Assembly (NCBI RefSeq): GCF_009861525.1
Contig: NZ_WVHL01000003.1
Location: 682,001-746,000, forward strand
Length of the DNA: 64,000 bases
Direction of reading: 5' to 3'
DNA from: Pseudomonas sp. LD120
GTDB lineage: Bacteria > Pseudomonadota > Gammaproteobacteria > Pseudomonadales > Pseudomonadaceae
The position numbers were made by a program, and so were the translations under genes. Below, piece by piece: positions 1 to 7,999 of the stretch (position 1 is its first letter; each line of letters begins with the position of its first letter). Under the pieces are notes generated by a model. The model was not told the DNA's origin. It saw only the letters and a list, made by a program, of their open reading frames with translations, and did not search any database.

Positions 1-892
1 GGCAACGCAGCAGGGCGCTGGCGTCGAAGCGCCGAGCCGCGAACCGGTTGGCCGACAAGGCCACGGCGACGCCCGACAGCAGCACCGCCACCAGGCTTGC
101 CATGTTCAGATACCGCTCGGCTTTACCCAGGGCGCCACCGATCTGCTGGTTTCCGTCGCGGGCATCCTGTAGCCGCTGGTTGGCCGCCAGTCCAGGCTTG
201 ATCAATTGACGGTAGGTCTCAAGGGCCGGTGCAGGGCCACGCCACAGCTCTTTGTAGCTGACTCGACTACCTGGCTGGATGACACCGGTGGCTTGCAGAT
301 CATCCAGGCTCATCAGTACGCGGGGGGTCAGGCTATAGAAGTTGCCCGCGCGGTCGGGCTCGTAAGTCAGGACTCGTGTCAGGCGCAGGGCCTTCATGCC
401 GACATCGATGCGGTCACCGATTTTCAGATCCAGCGCCGTCAGGAGGCGCGGTTCGACCCAGGCTTCACCAGGTTTCGGCCGGCCGCCGGCTGTTTCGGCG
501 CCGTAGGGCGCCGCAGCACTTTTGAGTTGCCCGCGTAGCGGATAGGTTGTATCGACCGCCTTGATGCTTGAGAGCTGGATGGCGTTGTCGGTGGCGACCA
601 CGCTGGAGAATTCGACGATGCGAGCGTGATCGAGTCCCAAGTCGCGCCCGCTGTTGATCTGTTCCGGGCTCGCTGGCGAGCTGCCTTCCAGAAGCAGGTC
701 AGCACCAAGAAACTCGGTGGCCCGCAGCAGCATGGCGCCATTGAGACGTGCGCCGAAATAGCCGATGGCGGTGCTGGCGGCAACGGCCACTACCAGGGCG
801 AAGAACAATACTCGCAACTCGCCGGCACGGGCATCGCGCAGCAGTTGACGGAGGGCGAGGCTGAAGAGGCGCAACAGCGGCAAACGTGCCAT
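1..892 (-). CDS. ABC transporter permease, FtsX/YbbP-like (3' end outside window)
   Basis: Partial: the start is inside, the C-terminus lies beyond base 1; 297 residues are visible. The start (MARLPLLRLF) overlaps the stop of the upstream ATPase by one base (TGATG). A first membrane segment follows the basic N-terminus (around residues 27-45), then a large periplasmic MacB-type domain, and a second membrane segment begins near residue 262. This order fits the YbbP family, the permease partner of YbbA-type ATPases, whose substrate is uncertain; a role near lipid or lysophospholipid metabolism is often guessed because of the adjacent tesA. The overlap indicates translational coupling with the ATPase. 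Confidence 0.85.
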   Translation of the reverse strand, partial: MARLPLLRLFSLALRQLLRDARAGELRVLFFALVVAVAASTAIGYFGARLNGAMLLRATEFLGADLLLEGSSPASPEQINSGRDLGLDHARIVEFSSVVATDNAIQLSSIKAVDTTYPLRGQLKSAAAPYGAETAGGRPKPGEAWVEPRLLTALDLKIGDRIDVGMKALRLTRVLTYEPDRAGNFYSLTPRVLMSLDDLQATGVIQPGSRVSYKELWRGPAPALETYRQLIKPGLAANQRLQDARDGNQQIGGALGKAERYLNMASLVAVLLSGVAVALSANRFAARRFDASALLRC

Positions 893-1575
893 CAAGGCTC
901 CAGAGGGGCGACCAGCAAGCCCGCTTCAAGACGGATCAGGCGCCGGCAACGATGGGCCAGGCGTTCATCATGGGTCACCAGCACCAGGGTGGTGCCGCTC
1001 TCCTTGTTCAGTTCGAACAGTAAGTCGCTGATACGCTCGCCGGTGTGGCTGTCGAGGTTGCCAGTGGGTTCATCGGCAAACAGCACGTCAGGTTCGGCGG
1101 CAAAGGCTCGAGCAATGGCTACCCGTTGCTGTTCGCCGCCGGAAAGCTGACGTGGCGAGTGGCTCAGGCGTTGGCCAAGGCCGACCCGTTGCAGCAACTC
1201 GGTCGCGCGTTCGCGGGCATCGCGGCGACCATCGAGCTCCAGGGGCAGCATGACGTTTTCCAGGGCGTTGAGGCTGTCGAGCAGTTGGAAGGATTGAAAG
1301 ACAAAACCCACGTGCTCTGCCCTGATACGTGCGCGCTGATCTTCATCCAGGAGGCTTAAGGCTTGGCCGGCGAGGGTGACTTCGCCACTGCTGGGCAGAT
1401 CGAGTCCTGCCAGTAGACCGAGCAGGGTGGATTTCCCGGAGCCTGACGCGCCGACAATGGCCAGGCTGTCGCCCTGCTTCAGGTCCAGGCTGAGTTGGTG
1501 AAGGATGGTCAGTTCACCTTCCGCGCTGGAAACCACTTTGCTAAGGTTCCGCGCACTGAGAATGCTTGAGCCCAT
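892..1575 (-). CDS. ABC transporter ATP-binding protein, YbbA/LolD-like
   Basis: A 227-residue ATPase that would energise the downstream FtsX-like permease at the inner membrane. Walker A (GASGSGKST) is at about residues 42-50, the signature LSGGE at 144-148, Walker B (VLFADE) at 164-169, followed by the H-loop THDE. Length matches the MacB/LolD/YbbA group. I chose the ATG at 1575 (MGSSILSARN): the reading frame stays open upstream to 1770, but that extension has no ABC similarity and lies antisense inside tesA. The start is only 10 bases from the divergent tesA start, so each gene's upstream signals must lie partly within the other gene. Confidence 0.92.
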   Translation of the reverse strand: MGSSILSARNLSKVVSSAEGELTILHQLSLDLKQGDSLAIVGASGSGKSTLLGLLAGLDLPSSGEVTLAGQALSLLDEDQRARIRAEHVGFVFQSFQLLDSLNALENVMLPLELDGRRDARERATELLQRVGLGQRLSHSPRQLSGGEQQRVAIARAFAAEPDVLFADEPTGNLDSHTGERISDLLFELNKESGTTLVLVTHDERLAHRCRRLIRLEAGLLVAPLEP

Positions 1576-1585
1576 GGAGAATCCG

Positions 1586-2191
1586 ATGCGTGTATGGTTT
1601 TTGAGTGCCGGCCTGGCCTTGATGTGCATGGCCCAGAACGCAGCGGCGGGTACGATCCTGATCGTTGGCGATAGTATCAGTGCGGCTTTCGGCCTGGATA
1701 CCCGCCAAGGGTGGGTGGCCCTGTTGGAGCAGCGGCTCAAGGACCAGGGGTTCGACGACAAGGTGATCAATGCTTCCGTCAGTGGCGATACCAGCGCAGG
1801 AGGCCGGGCGCGCCTGCCGGCGCTGCTTGTAGAGCATAAACCTCAGGTAGTAATTCTCGAGTTGGGAGGCAATGATGGCTTGCGTGGCCAGCCGCCCCAA
1901 CAATTGCAACAAAATCTTGCCTCGATGATTGACAGTGCCCAAACCGTGGGGGCCAAGGTACTGCTGCTGGGCATGCAGTTGCCGCCCAATTATGGCGTGC
2001 GTTACACCCAGGCGTTTGCTCAGGTCTATGGCCAGTTGGCCCATGACAAAAAAGTGGCCTTGGTGCCATTTTTTCTCGAGGGAATCGGTGGTCATCCCGA
2101 GTTGATGCAGGCTGATGGTTTACACCCCACGGCGGCGGCTCAGGAAAAGTTGCTGGAAAATGTCTGGCCGACGCTAAAACCGCTGCTTTGA
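1586..2191 (+). CDS. tesA: Periplasmic SGNH esterase / lysophospholipase TesA
   Basis: A 201-residue GDSL/SGNH hydrolase acting on thioesters and lysophospholipids in the periplasm. A signal peptide (MRVWFLSAGLAL...AAAG) occupies about residues 1-21. Block I GDSIS carries nucleophile Ser30, block III is GGND, and the C-terminal DGLHP carries the catalytic Asp and His. Length equals other Pseudomonas TesA proteins. The ATG at 1586 has GGAGA five bases upstream; an in-frame ATG at 1574 would add four residues and is less well placed. Divergent from the ybbA/ybbP-like pair, an arrangement common in gammaproteobacteria. Confidence 0.93.
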   Translation: MRVWFLSAGLALMCMAQNAAAGTILIVGDSISAAFGLDTRQGWVALLEQRLKDQGFDDKVINASVSGDTSAGGRARLPALLVEHKPQVVILELGGNDGLRGQPPQQLQQNLASMIDSAQTVGAKVLLLGMQLPPNYGVRYTQAFAQVYGQLAHDKKVALVPFFLEGIGGHPELMQADGLHPTAAAQEKLLENVWPTLKPLL

Positions 2192-2247
2192 CGCTTTTCT
2201 AGTGGCAGTGTTTCGGCTAATGTGGCGCCCCCTATTTGGAGCCCCCG

Positions 2248-2541
2248 ATGCCGCGTCCCGCCTGGTCCCTGTTTGCCTATCAACTGATCGAGCCTGATGA
2301 ACAGCTTGACCTGTTCGCCTGCCAGGAAGTTCGGGTGCACCTGGTGACGCGGCAGCTTGAGTTGGGTGGCTCTGCCGACAGGACCCTGTGTGGCACTTTG
2401 CTGCCCGCGCAACCACGCTGGTCGAGTGTGGATCGGACGATTTTCCGGGACCAACGACTCTGCCCGTTGTGCCGAGCGATCCTGGAGTCGCAAAAGCGTG
2501 GCACCCCACCGATCTGGCCTGAGTTGCGTTTCGAGCTATAG
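2248..2541 (+). CDS. Small conserved hypothetical protein with CPLC motif
   Basis: A 97-residue soluble protein (MPRPAWSLFAY...). It has a CPLC pair near the C-terminus plus two further cysteines (DLFACQE and RTLCGT), which could coordinate a metal, though I recognise no named family. The ATG at 2248 follows GGAG at 2238-2241; an upstream TTG at 2236 is in frame but lacks a ribosome site. It lies 56 bases after tesA on the same strand and may be co-transcribed with it. From memory, a similar small gene sits between tesA and the L,D-transpeptidase gene in P. aeruginosa, supporting that it is real. Confidence 0.65.
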   Translation: MPRPAWSLFAYQLIEPDEQLDLFACQEVRVHLVTRQLELGGSADRTLCGTLLPAQPRWSSVDRTIFRDQRLCPLCRAILESQKRGTPPIWPELRFEL

Positions 2542-2662
2542 ACTGGGGTCGACGGGGATTTCATGTGCCTGTGCTTGTCCCCGCCGCTTGGCTCCCGTAG
2601 CCAGGAGGCGGGGTGTACAATCGCGTTTCTATCACTCGTTATTTATGCGAAGGATTATCCGG

Positions 2663-3637
2663 ATGTTGCCGCGCCTCCCTGTCGTCACCCGTTGCCTGAC
2701 CCTTGCTGCAATCTGCATGGTCGGCCCCGTTGCCGCGCTGGAATTACCTCTGCCTCCGGCCGGTGAGGACATCGTCGGTCAAGTACGGGTAATCAAGGCC
2801 AAGTATGAAGACACCTTTGCTGACCTTGGCACTGCCAATGACCTGGGTTATCAGGAAATGGTCGCTGCCAATCCCGGGGTCGATCCATGGTTGCCGGGAG
2901 CGGGTACCGAGGTGATCTTGCCGACGCGCTTCATCCTGCCTCCAGGGCCTCGTGAGGGCATCGTGATCAATTTGGCGGAGTACCGTCTGTATTACTTCCC
3001 CAAAGGACGGAGCGTGGTTTACACCTTTCCGTTGGGCATTGGTCGAGAGGGTTGGGGGTCGCCGATTGCCCATACCAGCATCACTGCGAAAACACCTAAC
3101 CCGACCTGGACACCACCTGCATCGATCCGAGCCGAGCATGCTGCTGACGGTGACCCTTTGCCGAGCGTTGTGCCGGCCGGACCGGATAATCCGTTGGGGC
3201 CATTCAAGTTCACCTTGGGGACTCCGGGCTACCTGATTCACGGTTCTAATAAGAAGTTTGGTATTGGCATGCGAACCAGCCACGGCTGCTTCCGTATGTT
3301 CAACAATAACGTCCTGGAAATGGCCGGCATGGTCCCCGTGGGGACTTCCGTACGCATCATCAACGAACCGTACAAGTTCGGAATCAGTGGTGGCAAAGTC
3401 TATCTGGAGGCGCACACACCATTAGATGACAATGGAAATCCCTCGGTGGTCGACAAGCACACGGCGGTGATCAACGCCCTGCTCAAGCGTGATGACCTGT
3501 CCAACAACCTGCGTATGAACTGGGATGTGGTGCGTGATGTAGTTGCGGCCGAGGATGGTTTGCCGGCTGAGATTGCCGTGCCGACTACTGCACCGGCGGC
3601 ATCGTTATCCAGCGCTCCGTTCGACCCGTGGCAGTAA
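2663..3637 (+). CDS. L,D-transpeptidase (ErfK/YbiS/YcfS/YnhG family)
   Basis: A 324-residue exported enzyme with an N-terminal signal peptide (ending about ...GPVAA), a LysM-like region (about residues 40-90, YQEMVAANPGVDPWLPGAG) and a YkuD catalytic domain. The diagnostic motif is complete: His193 in IHGSN and Ser-His-Gly-Cys with nucleophile Cys209 (TSHGCFRM). Enzymes of this family either make 3-3 peptidoglycan crosslinks or attach Braun-type lipoproteins to the wall. The convergent next gene is oprI, the Pseudomonas Lpp counterpart, which favours the lipoprotein-anchoring role (inference). The start at 2663 is preceded by AAGG; an in-frame ATG at 2645 (MRRIIRM) is an alternative. Confidence 0.9.
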   Translation: MLPRLPVVTRCLTLAAICMVGPVAALELPLPPAGEDIVGQVRVIKAKYEDTFADLGTANDLGYQEMVAANPGVDPWLPGAGTEVILPTRFILPPGPREGIVINLAEYRLYYFPKGRSVVYTFPLGIGREGWGSPIAHTSITAKTPNPTWTPPASIRAEHAADGDPLPSVVPAGPDNPLGPFKFTLGTPGYLIHGSNKKFGIGMRTSHGCFRMFNNNVLEMAGMVPVGTSVRIINEPYKFGISGGKVYLEAHTPLDDNGNPSVVDKHTAVINALLKRDDLSNNLRMNWDVVRDVVAAEDGLPAEIAVPTTAPAASLSSAPFDPWQ

Positions 3638-3652
3638 GCAACACGACTGAGG

Positions 3653-3686
3653 CCCGCCGACACCTGCAGGTATCGGCGGGTTTTTT
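3653..3686 (+). terminator. Rho-independent terminator of the L,D-transpeptidase gene
   Basis: CCCGCCGA / TCGGCGGG stem (3653-3660 with 3673-3680) followed by TTTTTT, 16 bases after the stop codon. Confidence 0.85.
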
Positions 3687-3710
3687 ATTGCCGGTGGAAA
3701 CCCCCAGGCA

Positions 3711-3741
3711 ATAAAAAGCCGATCCAGAAATGGATCGGCTT
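3711..3741 (-). terminator. Rho-independent terminator of oprI
   Basis: Stem AGCCGATCC / GGATCGGCT (3717-3725 with 3732-3740); read on the minus strand it is followed by a T-rich run. It lies 22 bases downstream of the oprI stop. Confidence 0.85.
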
Positions 3742-3762
3742 GATAACAATCCCGAGGGACTA

Positions 3763-4014
3763 TTACTTGCGGCTAGCTTTTTCAAGCATACGCAGAGCGC
3801 GCTCGTTAGCTTCGTCAGCAGTCTGTTGTGCTTTTTGAGCAGCAGCCAGAGCGTCATCAGCTTTACGGTAGGCTTCGTCTGCACGAGCCTGAGCACGAGC
3901 TGCTGCGTCTTCAGTAGCAGTCAGGCGAGCTTCGGTTTCTTTGGATACGCTGCTGCAACCGGTAGCCAGAACTGCGGCCAGAGCCAGAGCAGAGAATTTC
4001 AGAACGTTGTTCAT
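3763..4014 (-). CDS. oprI: Major outer membrane lipoprotein OprI
   Basis: An 83-residue lipoprotein that tethers the outer membrane to peptidoglycan. The signal peptide ends in the lipobox LATGC with lipidated Cys20. The rest is an alanine-rich heptad coiled coil, as in trimeric Lpp, and the chain ends in SRK, so a terminal lysine is available for linkage to diaminopimelate. It matches my memory of P. aeruginosa OprI almost residue for residue. An upstream in-frame start at 4053 is ignored because AGGGG sits seven bases before the ATG at 4014. The convergent L,D-transpeptidase gene encodes a plausible anchoring enzyme. Confidence 0.97.
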   Translation of the reverse strand: MNNVLKFSALALAAVLATGCSSVSKETEARLTATEDAAARAQARADEAYRKADDALAAAQKAQQTADEANERALRMLEKASRK

Positions 4015-4080
4015 CGTGTTCCCCTTCAAGGACTTTCTATTAGTGGCTATCACCTCAGAGTGAGGAAATAGCCGGCGTAC

Positions 4081-4108
4081 ATACTACCCATTACTTGTAG
4101 TAAGTAAA
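4081..4108 (-). promoter_or_regulatory. oprI: Probable sigma70 promoter of oprI
   Basis: On the minus strand TTTACT (4108-4103) and TAGTAT (4086-4081) are separated by 16 bases, giving a leader of roughly 60 bases. The leader contains a small hairpin CCTCA/TGAGG (4053-4065), which may help mRNA stability. Confidence 0.5.
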
Positions 4109-4634
4109 CTGACGTAGCGCAAGAAGCAAAAAAATTCTAGGCGGTGATTCTTTTTCGATCAACTTTTTCGCCGGCGGAATAAAAAAATCCGTTGGGAGGC
4201 TCTAGCAGAAGGGGTCGTTTGTTTGCCAGCAGGCTTCTCGGGCGCTGTTTCAGAGTCCCGGCCTTGATCGATCTATATTGTGTCGTGAATACTTTTTCAG
4301 AATTTGCGCAGGCTGAGTCTATCTTTATCTCTCTTGCCGGTGACTTTAAGAAGCGCTGCTCGTCTCAAGTTTCAGCATCCGGCGATGTTACAGTCTCAGC
4401 GCATTGTTTCGCAGACGTTGGCGGCCTTTCTTGCAACCAGAGTTGAGGTTCTTGGCGTTGATCTGTGGCTTGAGCATTTATGCCAAGGGCGCCTACTATT
4501 TTGTAGTGTGCTGGTGGTGCAAGAGCGACAGCTTCTACTCGGCGGCCTACAGGCACTAGGTGGCGTAAGTTGTTCCTTCGCCGGAAAAACATCGGTAAGG
4601 TAGGGTCAGCATTCCAGACCCGCAAGGAGTAGTG
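4109..4634. other. Long intergenic region without a supported gene
   Basis: About 520 bases between the oprI promoter and the GNAT gene. The first part is AT-rich (runs of A and T near 4130-4190). Open frames on both strands in 4192-4603 have no recognisable family, unconvincing starts and non-Pseudomonas codon use. The stretch coincides with a change in gene order relative to what I remember of P. aeruginosa, so it may be a rearrangement junction or contain decayed sequence. Confidence 0.4.
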
Positions 4635-4916
4635 ATGAGCGAGGCGTTGTCCATCCACCATGACCAGGCTGGTCATCAGTTCGAGACCAGTGTGGACGGT
4701 CATCGTGCCTACCTGACTTACATGGACTTGGGTAAGCAAACCCTGGATATCTACCGTACTTTCGTGCCCAACGCATTGCGTGGACGCGGTATTGCCGCGG
4801 CGCTGACCGAGCAGGCTCTGGAGTATGCCGAGCGTATGGGCTACACCGTGATTCCGTCCTGCTCTTACGTCGAGCGCTACATGGAGCGTCATCAGCGTCA
4901 CGCTGCCAAGCTCTGA
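4635..4916 (+). CDS. GNAT-family N-acetyltransferase, short YjdJ-type
   Basis: A 93-residue single-domain protein of the short GCN5-related acetyltransferase group (Gcn5-rel N-acetyltransferase, PF14542 type). The acetyl-CoA loop appears as ALRGRGIAAAL (about residues 51-61), followed by the helix LTEQALEYAE and the strand YTVIPSCSYV, a typical ending of this subfamily. The substrate is unknown. The ATG at 4635 follows AAGGAG at 4624-4629; a GTG directly before it at 4632 is possible but worse spaced. It is convergent with the DAHP synthase gene through a shared terminator. Confidence 0.85.
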   Translation: MSEALSIHHDQAGHQFETSVDGHRAYLTYMDLGKQTLDIYRTFVPNALRGRGIAAALTEQALEYAERMGYTVIPSCSYVERYMERHQRHAAKL

Positions 4917-4930
4917 GCTGCGCGACCATG

Positions 4931-4959
4931 AAAAACGCCGGGCTTGGCCCGGCGTTTTT
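4931..4959. terminator. Bidirectional rho-independent terminator
   Basis: Thirteen-base stem AAAAACGCCGGGC / GCCCGGCGTTTTT with loop TTG, between two convergent genes; the T-run works in both directions. Confidence 0.9.
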
Positions 4960-4976
4960 GTGTCTGGCGAAAGGGA

Positions 4977-6053
4977 TCAGTTGCGATCGCGTTTCGGCAG
5001 TACGTCCTTGAGCTTGGCATGCATGCTGCGCAAGGTCTTCTCGGTGCTTTCCCAGTCGATACAGGCGTCGGTGATCGATACGCCGTATTGCAGTTCCGAG
5101 AGGTTCTTGGGAATTGCCTGACAACCCCAGTTCAAGTGGCTCTCGACCATCAGGCCGATGATCGATTGGTTGCCTTCGAGGATCTGGTTGGCGACGTTTT
5201 CCATGACCAGAGGCTGCAGCGCCGGGTCCTTGTTCGAGTTGGCGTGGCTGCAGTCGATCATGATGTTCGGCTTGATCTTGGCCTTGCTCAGGGCCTGCTC
5301 GCAGACCGCAACACTGACCGAGTCGTAGTTGGGCTTGCCGTTGCCGCCCCGCAGTACCACATGACCGTAGGCGTTACCTTTGGTGGTGACGATCGACACG
5401 CCGCCCTGTGGATTGATCCCCAGGAAGCGGTGAGGGCTGGAAACCGATTGCAAGGCATTGATGGCCACGGTCAAGCCACCGTCAGTACCATTCTTGAAGC
5501 CCACCGCCGAAGACAGGCCAGAGGCCATCTCGCGGTGGGTCTGGGATTCGGTGGTGCGCGCCCCAATGGCCGACCAACTGATCAGGTCCTGCAAGTACTG
5601 CGGGGAGATCGGGTCCAGTGCCTCGGTGGCGGTGGGCAGGCCCATTTCGGCCAGGTCCAGCAGCAGTTGACGGCCGATGTGCAGGCCATCTTGAATCTTG
5701 AACGAGTCGTCCAGGTAGGGGTCGTTGATCAGGCCTTTCCAGCCGACGGTGGTGCGTGGCTTTTCGAAGTACACCCGCATCACCAGGTACAAGGTGTCGG
5801 AGACTTCCGCTGCCAGGGCCTTGAGCCGCTCGGCGTATTCATGAGCCGCCTTGATGTCGTGAATCGAGCAAGGCCCTATGACGATGAACAGGCGATGATC
5901 AGTGCCGTCGAGGATGTTGCGGATTACTTCGCGCCCTTTGGTCACGGTGCGCAAGGCGGTGTCGCTCAGCGGGATGTCTCGTTTGAGTTGATCAGGGGTG
6001 ATCAGGGTCTCGTTGGAGGCGACGTTAAGGTCATTGATCGGTAAATCAGCCAT
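4977..6053 (-). CDS. 3-deoxy-7-phosphoheptulonate (DAHP) synthase, class I
   Basis: A 358-residue cytoplasmic enzyme joining phosphoenolpyruvate and erythrose 4-phosphate in the first step of aromatic biosynthesis. It belongs to the AroF/AroG/AroH type: GPCSIHD near residues 60-66, the phosphate-binding RTTESQTHR stretch, and metal ligands in IDCSHANS and near the C-terminus ITDACIDW. Length is the normal 350-360. The N-terminal extension typical of feedback-regulated class Ialpha enzymes is present, but which amino acid inhibits it cannot be read by eye. A second, class II DAHP synthase lies at 22973-24319. Confidence 0.95.
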   Translation of the reverse strand: MADLPINDLNVASNETLITPDQLKRDIPLSDTALRTVTKGREVIRNILDGTDHRLFIVIGPCSIHDIKAAHEYAERLKALAAEVSDTLYLVMRVYFEKPRTTVGWKGLINDPYLDDSFKIQDGLHIGRQLLLDLAEMGLPTATEALDPISPQYLQDLISWSAIGARTTESQTHREMASGLSSAVGFKNGTDGGLTVAINALQSVSSPHRFLGINPQGGVSIVTTKGNAYGHVVLRGGNGKPNYDSVSVAVCEQALSKAKIKPNIMIDCSHANSNKDPALQPLVMENVANQILEGNQSIIGLMVESHLNWGCQAIPKNLSELQYGVSITDACIDWESTEKTLRSMHAKLKDVLPKRDRN

Positions 6054-6193
6054 CGTGTTACTCGTCAGGTCACGGGTGCCGGCCGCCAGCGATCCCCGCG
6101 CGGCGGAGCACAGCGGATTTGAGCGCGTCGGGGAGCGGAACCTTAGCGCGTTACCCGGTGACTCTACAATGGGCAGGCGGCGGTTTTATTGGG

Positions 6194-6628
6194 CTAGGAC
6201 TGCACAAAGTCCTGCCTCACGCGGTCTTCGGAATAGTCCTCGGCGTGCCGTTCGACCCAATCGAGGGCCAGGGCTTCGACGCATTGTTGTTCGCTCTGAG
6301 ACTCATGCAGGCGACAATAGCGGGTGATTTGACAGACCTGTTCGCCCATGCGGGCGCTGAATAGTGTTTGCTCATCGACAAAGGCAATGCCCACCAGGTA
6401 ACCGCGCTTGCGCTTCAGGCACCAGGCCACATAGCCGTTGTAGCGGGCATTGTCCCCCAATGTCGGCATATGTACTTCAAGGGCGGTACCACGGCGCCAG
6501 GCGCGGTGGTAATTGCATGCCATGCCGCCGAGGCTGATAGTGTGCAGCCGCTTGCGCGATATACAGGCGTGCTTGCGCAGGGTCAGTTCAATCGGAACAT
6601 CATCAGGATGAGGCAGAAAACGTCCCAT
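6194..6628 (-). CDS. PilZ-domain protein, putative c-di-GMP effector
   Basis: A 144-residue protein. The segment RKHACISRKRL...ISLGGM near residues 19-40 resembles the PilZ signature (RxxxR followed by D/NxSxxG), although the usual D/N is Thr here, so c-di-GMP binding is less certain. A beta-rich core and a helical C-terminal tail follow. The start codon (minus-strand ATG 6628-6626) overlaps the start codon of the divergent thioredoxin-like gene within a single CATG. PilZ proteins typically relay c-di-GMP levels to motility or polysaccharide systems; no specific partner is evident. Confidence 0.65.
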   Translation of the reverse strand: MGRFLPHPDDVPIELTLRKHACISRKRLHTISLGGMACNYHRAWRRGTALEVHMPTLGDNARYNGYVAWCLKRKRGYLVGIAFVDEQTLFSARMGEQVCQITRYCRLHESQSEQQCVEALALDWVERHAEDYSEDRVRQDFVQS

Positions 6629-7013
6629 GAGTGCAGACTCCGAGTGTCGTCCATTTGACATTGTCTCCCCCAGTATAGTGGTCGAACTGGAACTGACAGA
6701 CTTCGATGTCGACCAGCAATTGCTGGGACTGGAGGGCGTTTCTCTCGTCGTTTTTACCAGCGTTGGCTGTGCCGGTTGCCGCTGGGCCCGGGCGCAGTTA
6801 CCACTCGTTGAGTGGCCGGTCGATCGCTTGTGCTGGATCGATGCTGGCAATAACGGTGGAGCGGTGGAGCGCTATCAGGTCTTTCATCTACCGGCGCTGT
6901 TTGTCGTGCGCGACGGTGAATTTTATGGGGCTTTACAGTCACGCCTGACGCGCCTGGATCTTGCCGAGCATCTGCGTCAGGCGCTCAAACGATCACCAGA
7001 GGAGTTGCCTTGA
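6627..7013 (+). CDS. Thioredoxin-fold protein with CAGC motif
   Basis: A 128-residue cytoplasmic protein. After an approximately 40-residue N-terminal extension, a thioredoxin-like fold starts at VSLVVFTSVGCAGC; a cis-Pro-like position occurs in VFHLPALFVV. The redox motif is CAGC rather than CGPC. There is no signal peptide, so disulfide reduction or a chaperone-like role in the cytoplasm is likely. It overlaps the downstream reductase gene (TGATG), so the two are co-translated. Its ATG shares three of four bases in CATG with the divergent PilZ gene. Confidence 0.75.
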   Translation: MSADSECRPFDIVSPSIVVELELTDFDVDQQLLGLEGVSLVVFTSVGCAGCRWARAQLPLVEWPVDRLCWIDAGNNGGAVERYQVFHLPALFVVRDGEFYGALQSRLTRLDLAEHLRQALKRSPEELP

Positions 7014-7969
7014 TGGGGGCTGTCCGTAAACCGCGTGTGGGCATTATCGGGACCGGAGCGATTGGCGGTTTCTACGGCGTGATGCTGGCTCGGGCCGGCT
7101 TCGATGTGCACTTTTTATTGCGCAGTGAGTTTTCGACGGTGGCCGAGCAGGGGCTGCAGGTCAATAGTGCCCAGCACGGAGCCTTGAGCTTGAAGCCAGT
7201 GCAGGCTTACGCCAGTGCCGAAGAGATGCCGCCATGTGATTGGCTGTTGGTGGGCACCAAGGCCACCAGCAACGTCCAGTTGGCGCCAGCGATCATCCAG
7301 GCGGCAGCTCCGGGGGCCAAGGTCTTGCTGCTGCAAAACGGTCTGGATGTTGAGGACGGGTTACGCGCGGTGCTGCCTGAGTCGCTGCATCTATTGGGCG
7401 GCTTGTGCTTTATCTGTGTTCATCGCTCGGCCCCCGGCCGGATTGAGCATCAGGCGTTGGGTGCGGTGAACCTGGGTTACCACAGTGGTCCGGCAAGCGT
7501 CGATCCGGCCCTGAGCCAGGCCATTGTCGAGGAGGGGGCCACGCTGTTTCGTGACGCCGGCCTCGATGCTCAGGCCATGAATAATCTGCATCAGGCTCGT
7601 TGGCAGAAACTGGTATGGAATGTGCCCTATAACGGTTTGTCAGTATTGCTCAAGGCCAGCACCACGCCACTGATGGCCGATCCGGCCAGCCGCGAGTTGA
7701 TTCAGGATCTGATGCAGGAAGTGCTGCGCGGCGCGGCGGCCTGCGGGCATGTCATTCCTGAGGTTTATGCACAGCAACTGTTCAAGTCCACCGAGTCCAT
7801 GCCCGACTACTGGCCGAGCATGTACCATGATTTCCTGCATCAGCGTCCGCTGGAGTTGGCGGCTATTTATGCTGCGCCGTTGGCGGCGGCGCGAGCGGCG
7901 GGCTGTGAGCTGCCGAAAATCCAGGCGTTGTACCAGGCCTTGAGCTTCATGGACCGGCATCACGCCTGA
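7013..7969 (+). CDS. Ketopantoate reductase family protein (PanE/ApbA-like)
   Basis: A 318-residue NADPH-dependent dehydrogenase of the 2-dehydropantoate 2-reductase family. The Rossmann motif GTGAIGGFYG is at about residues 11-20, and the family lysine and asparagine fall in VGTKAT and in the C-domain NVPYNGLSVLLK. Family members reduce 2-dehydropantoate to pantoate for CoA synthesis, but Pseudomonas genomes usually hold several paralogues, so this may act on a different 2-oxo acid. The ATG at 7013 overlaps the preceding stop codon and has GGAG eight bases upstream; the TTG at 7010 is less likely. Confidence 0.85.
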   Translation: MGAVRKPRVGIIGTGAIGGFYGVMLARAGFDVHFLLRSEFSTVAEQGLQVNSAQHGALSLKPVQAYASAEEMPPCDWLLVGTKATSNVQLAPAIIQAAAPGAKVLLLQNGLDVEDGLRAVLPESLHLLGGLCFICVHRSAPGRIEHQALGAVNLGYHSGPASVDPALSQAIVEEGATLFRDAGLDAQAMNNLHQARWQKLVWNVPYNGLSVLLKASTTPLMADPASRELIQDLMQEVLRGAAACGHVIPEVYAQQLFKSTESMPDYWPSMYHDFLHQRPLELAAIYAAPLAAARAAGCELPKIQALYQALSFMDRHHA

Positions 7970-7999
7970 GCCGAGCTCATCATCTGAAGGGAACCGAAC

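Noticed and set aside
4192..4603. Small genes between oprI and the GNAT gene on either strand
   Set aside because: No recognised family, poor start sites and atypical codon use; kept only as an unexplained intergenic region.
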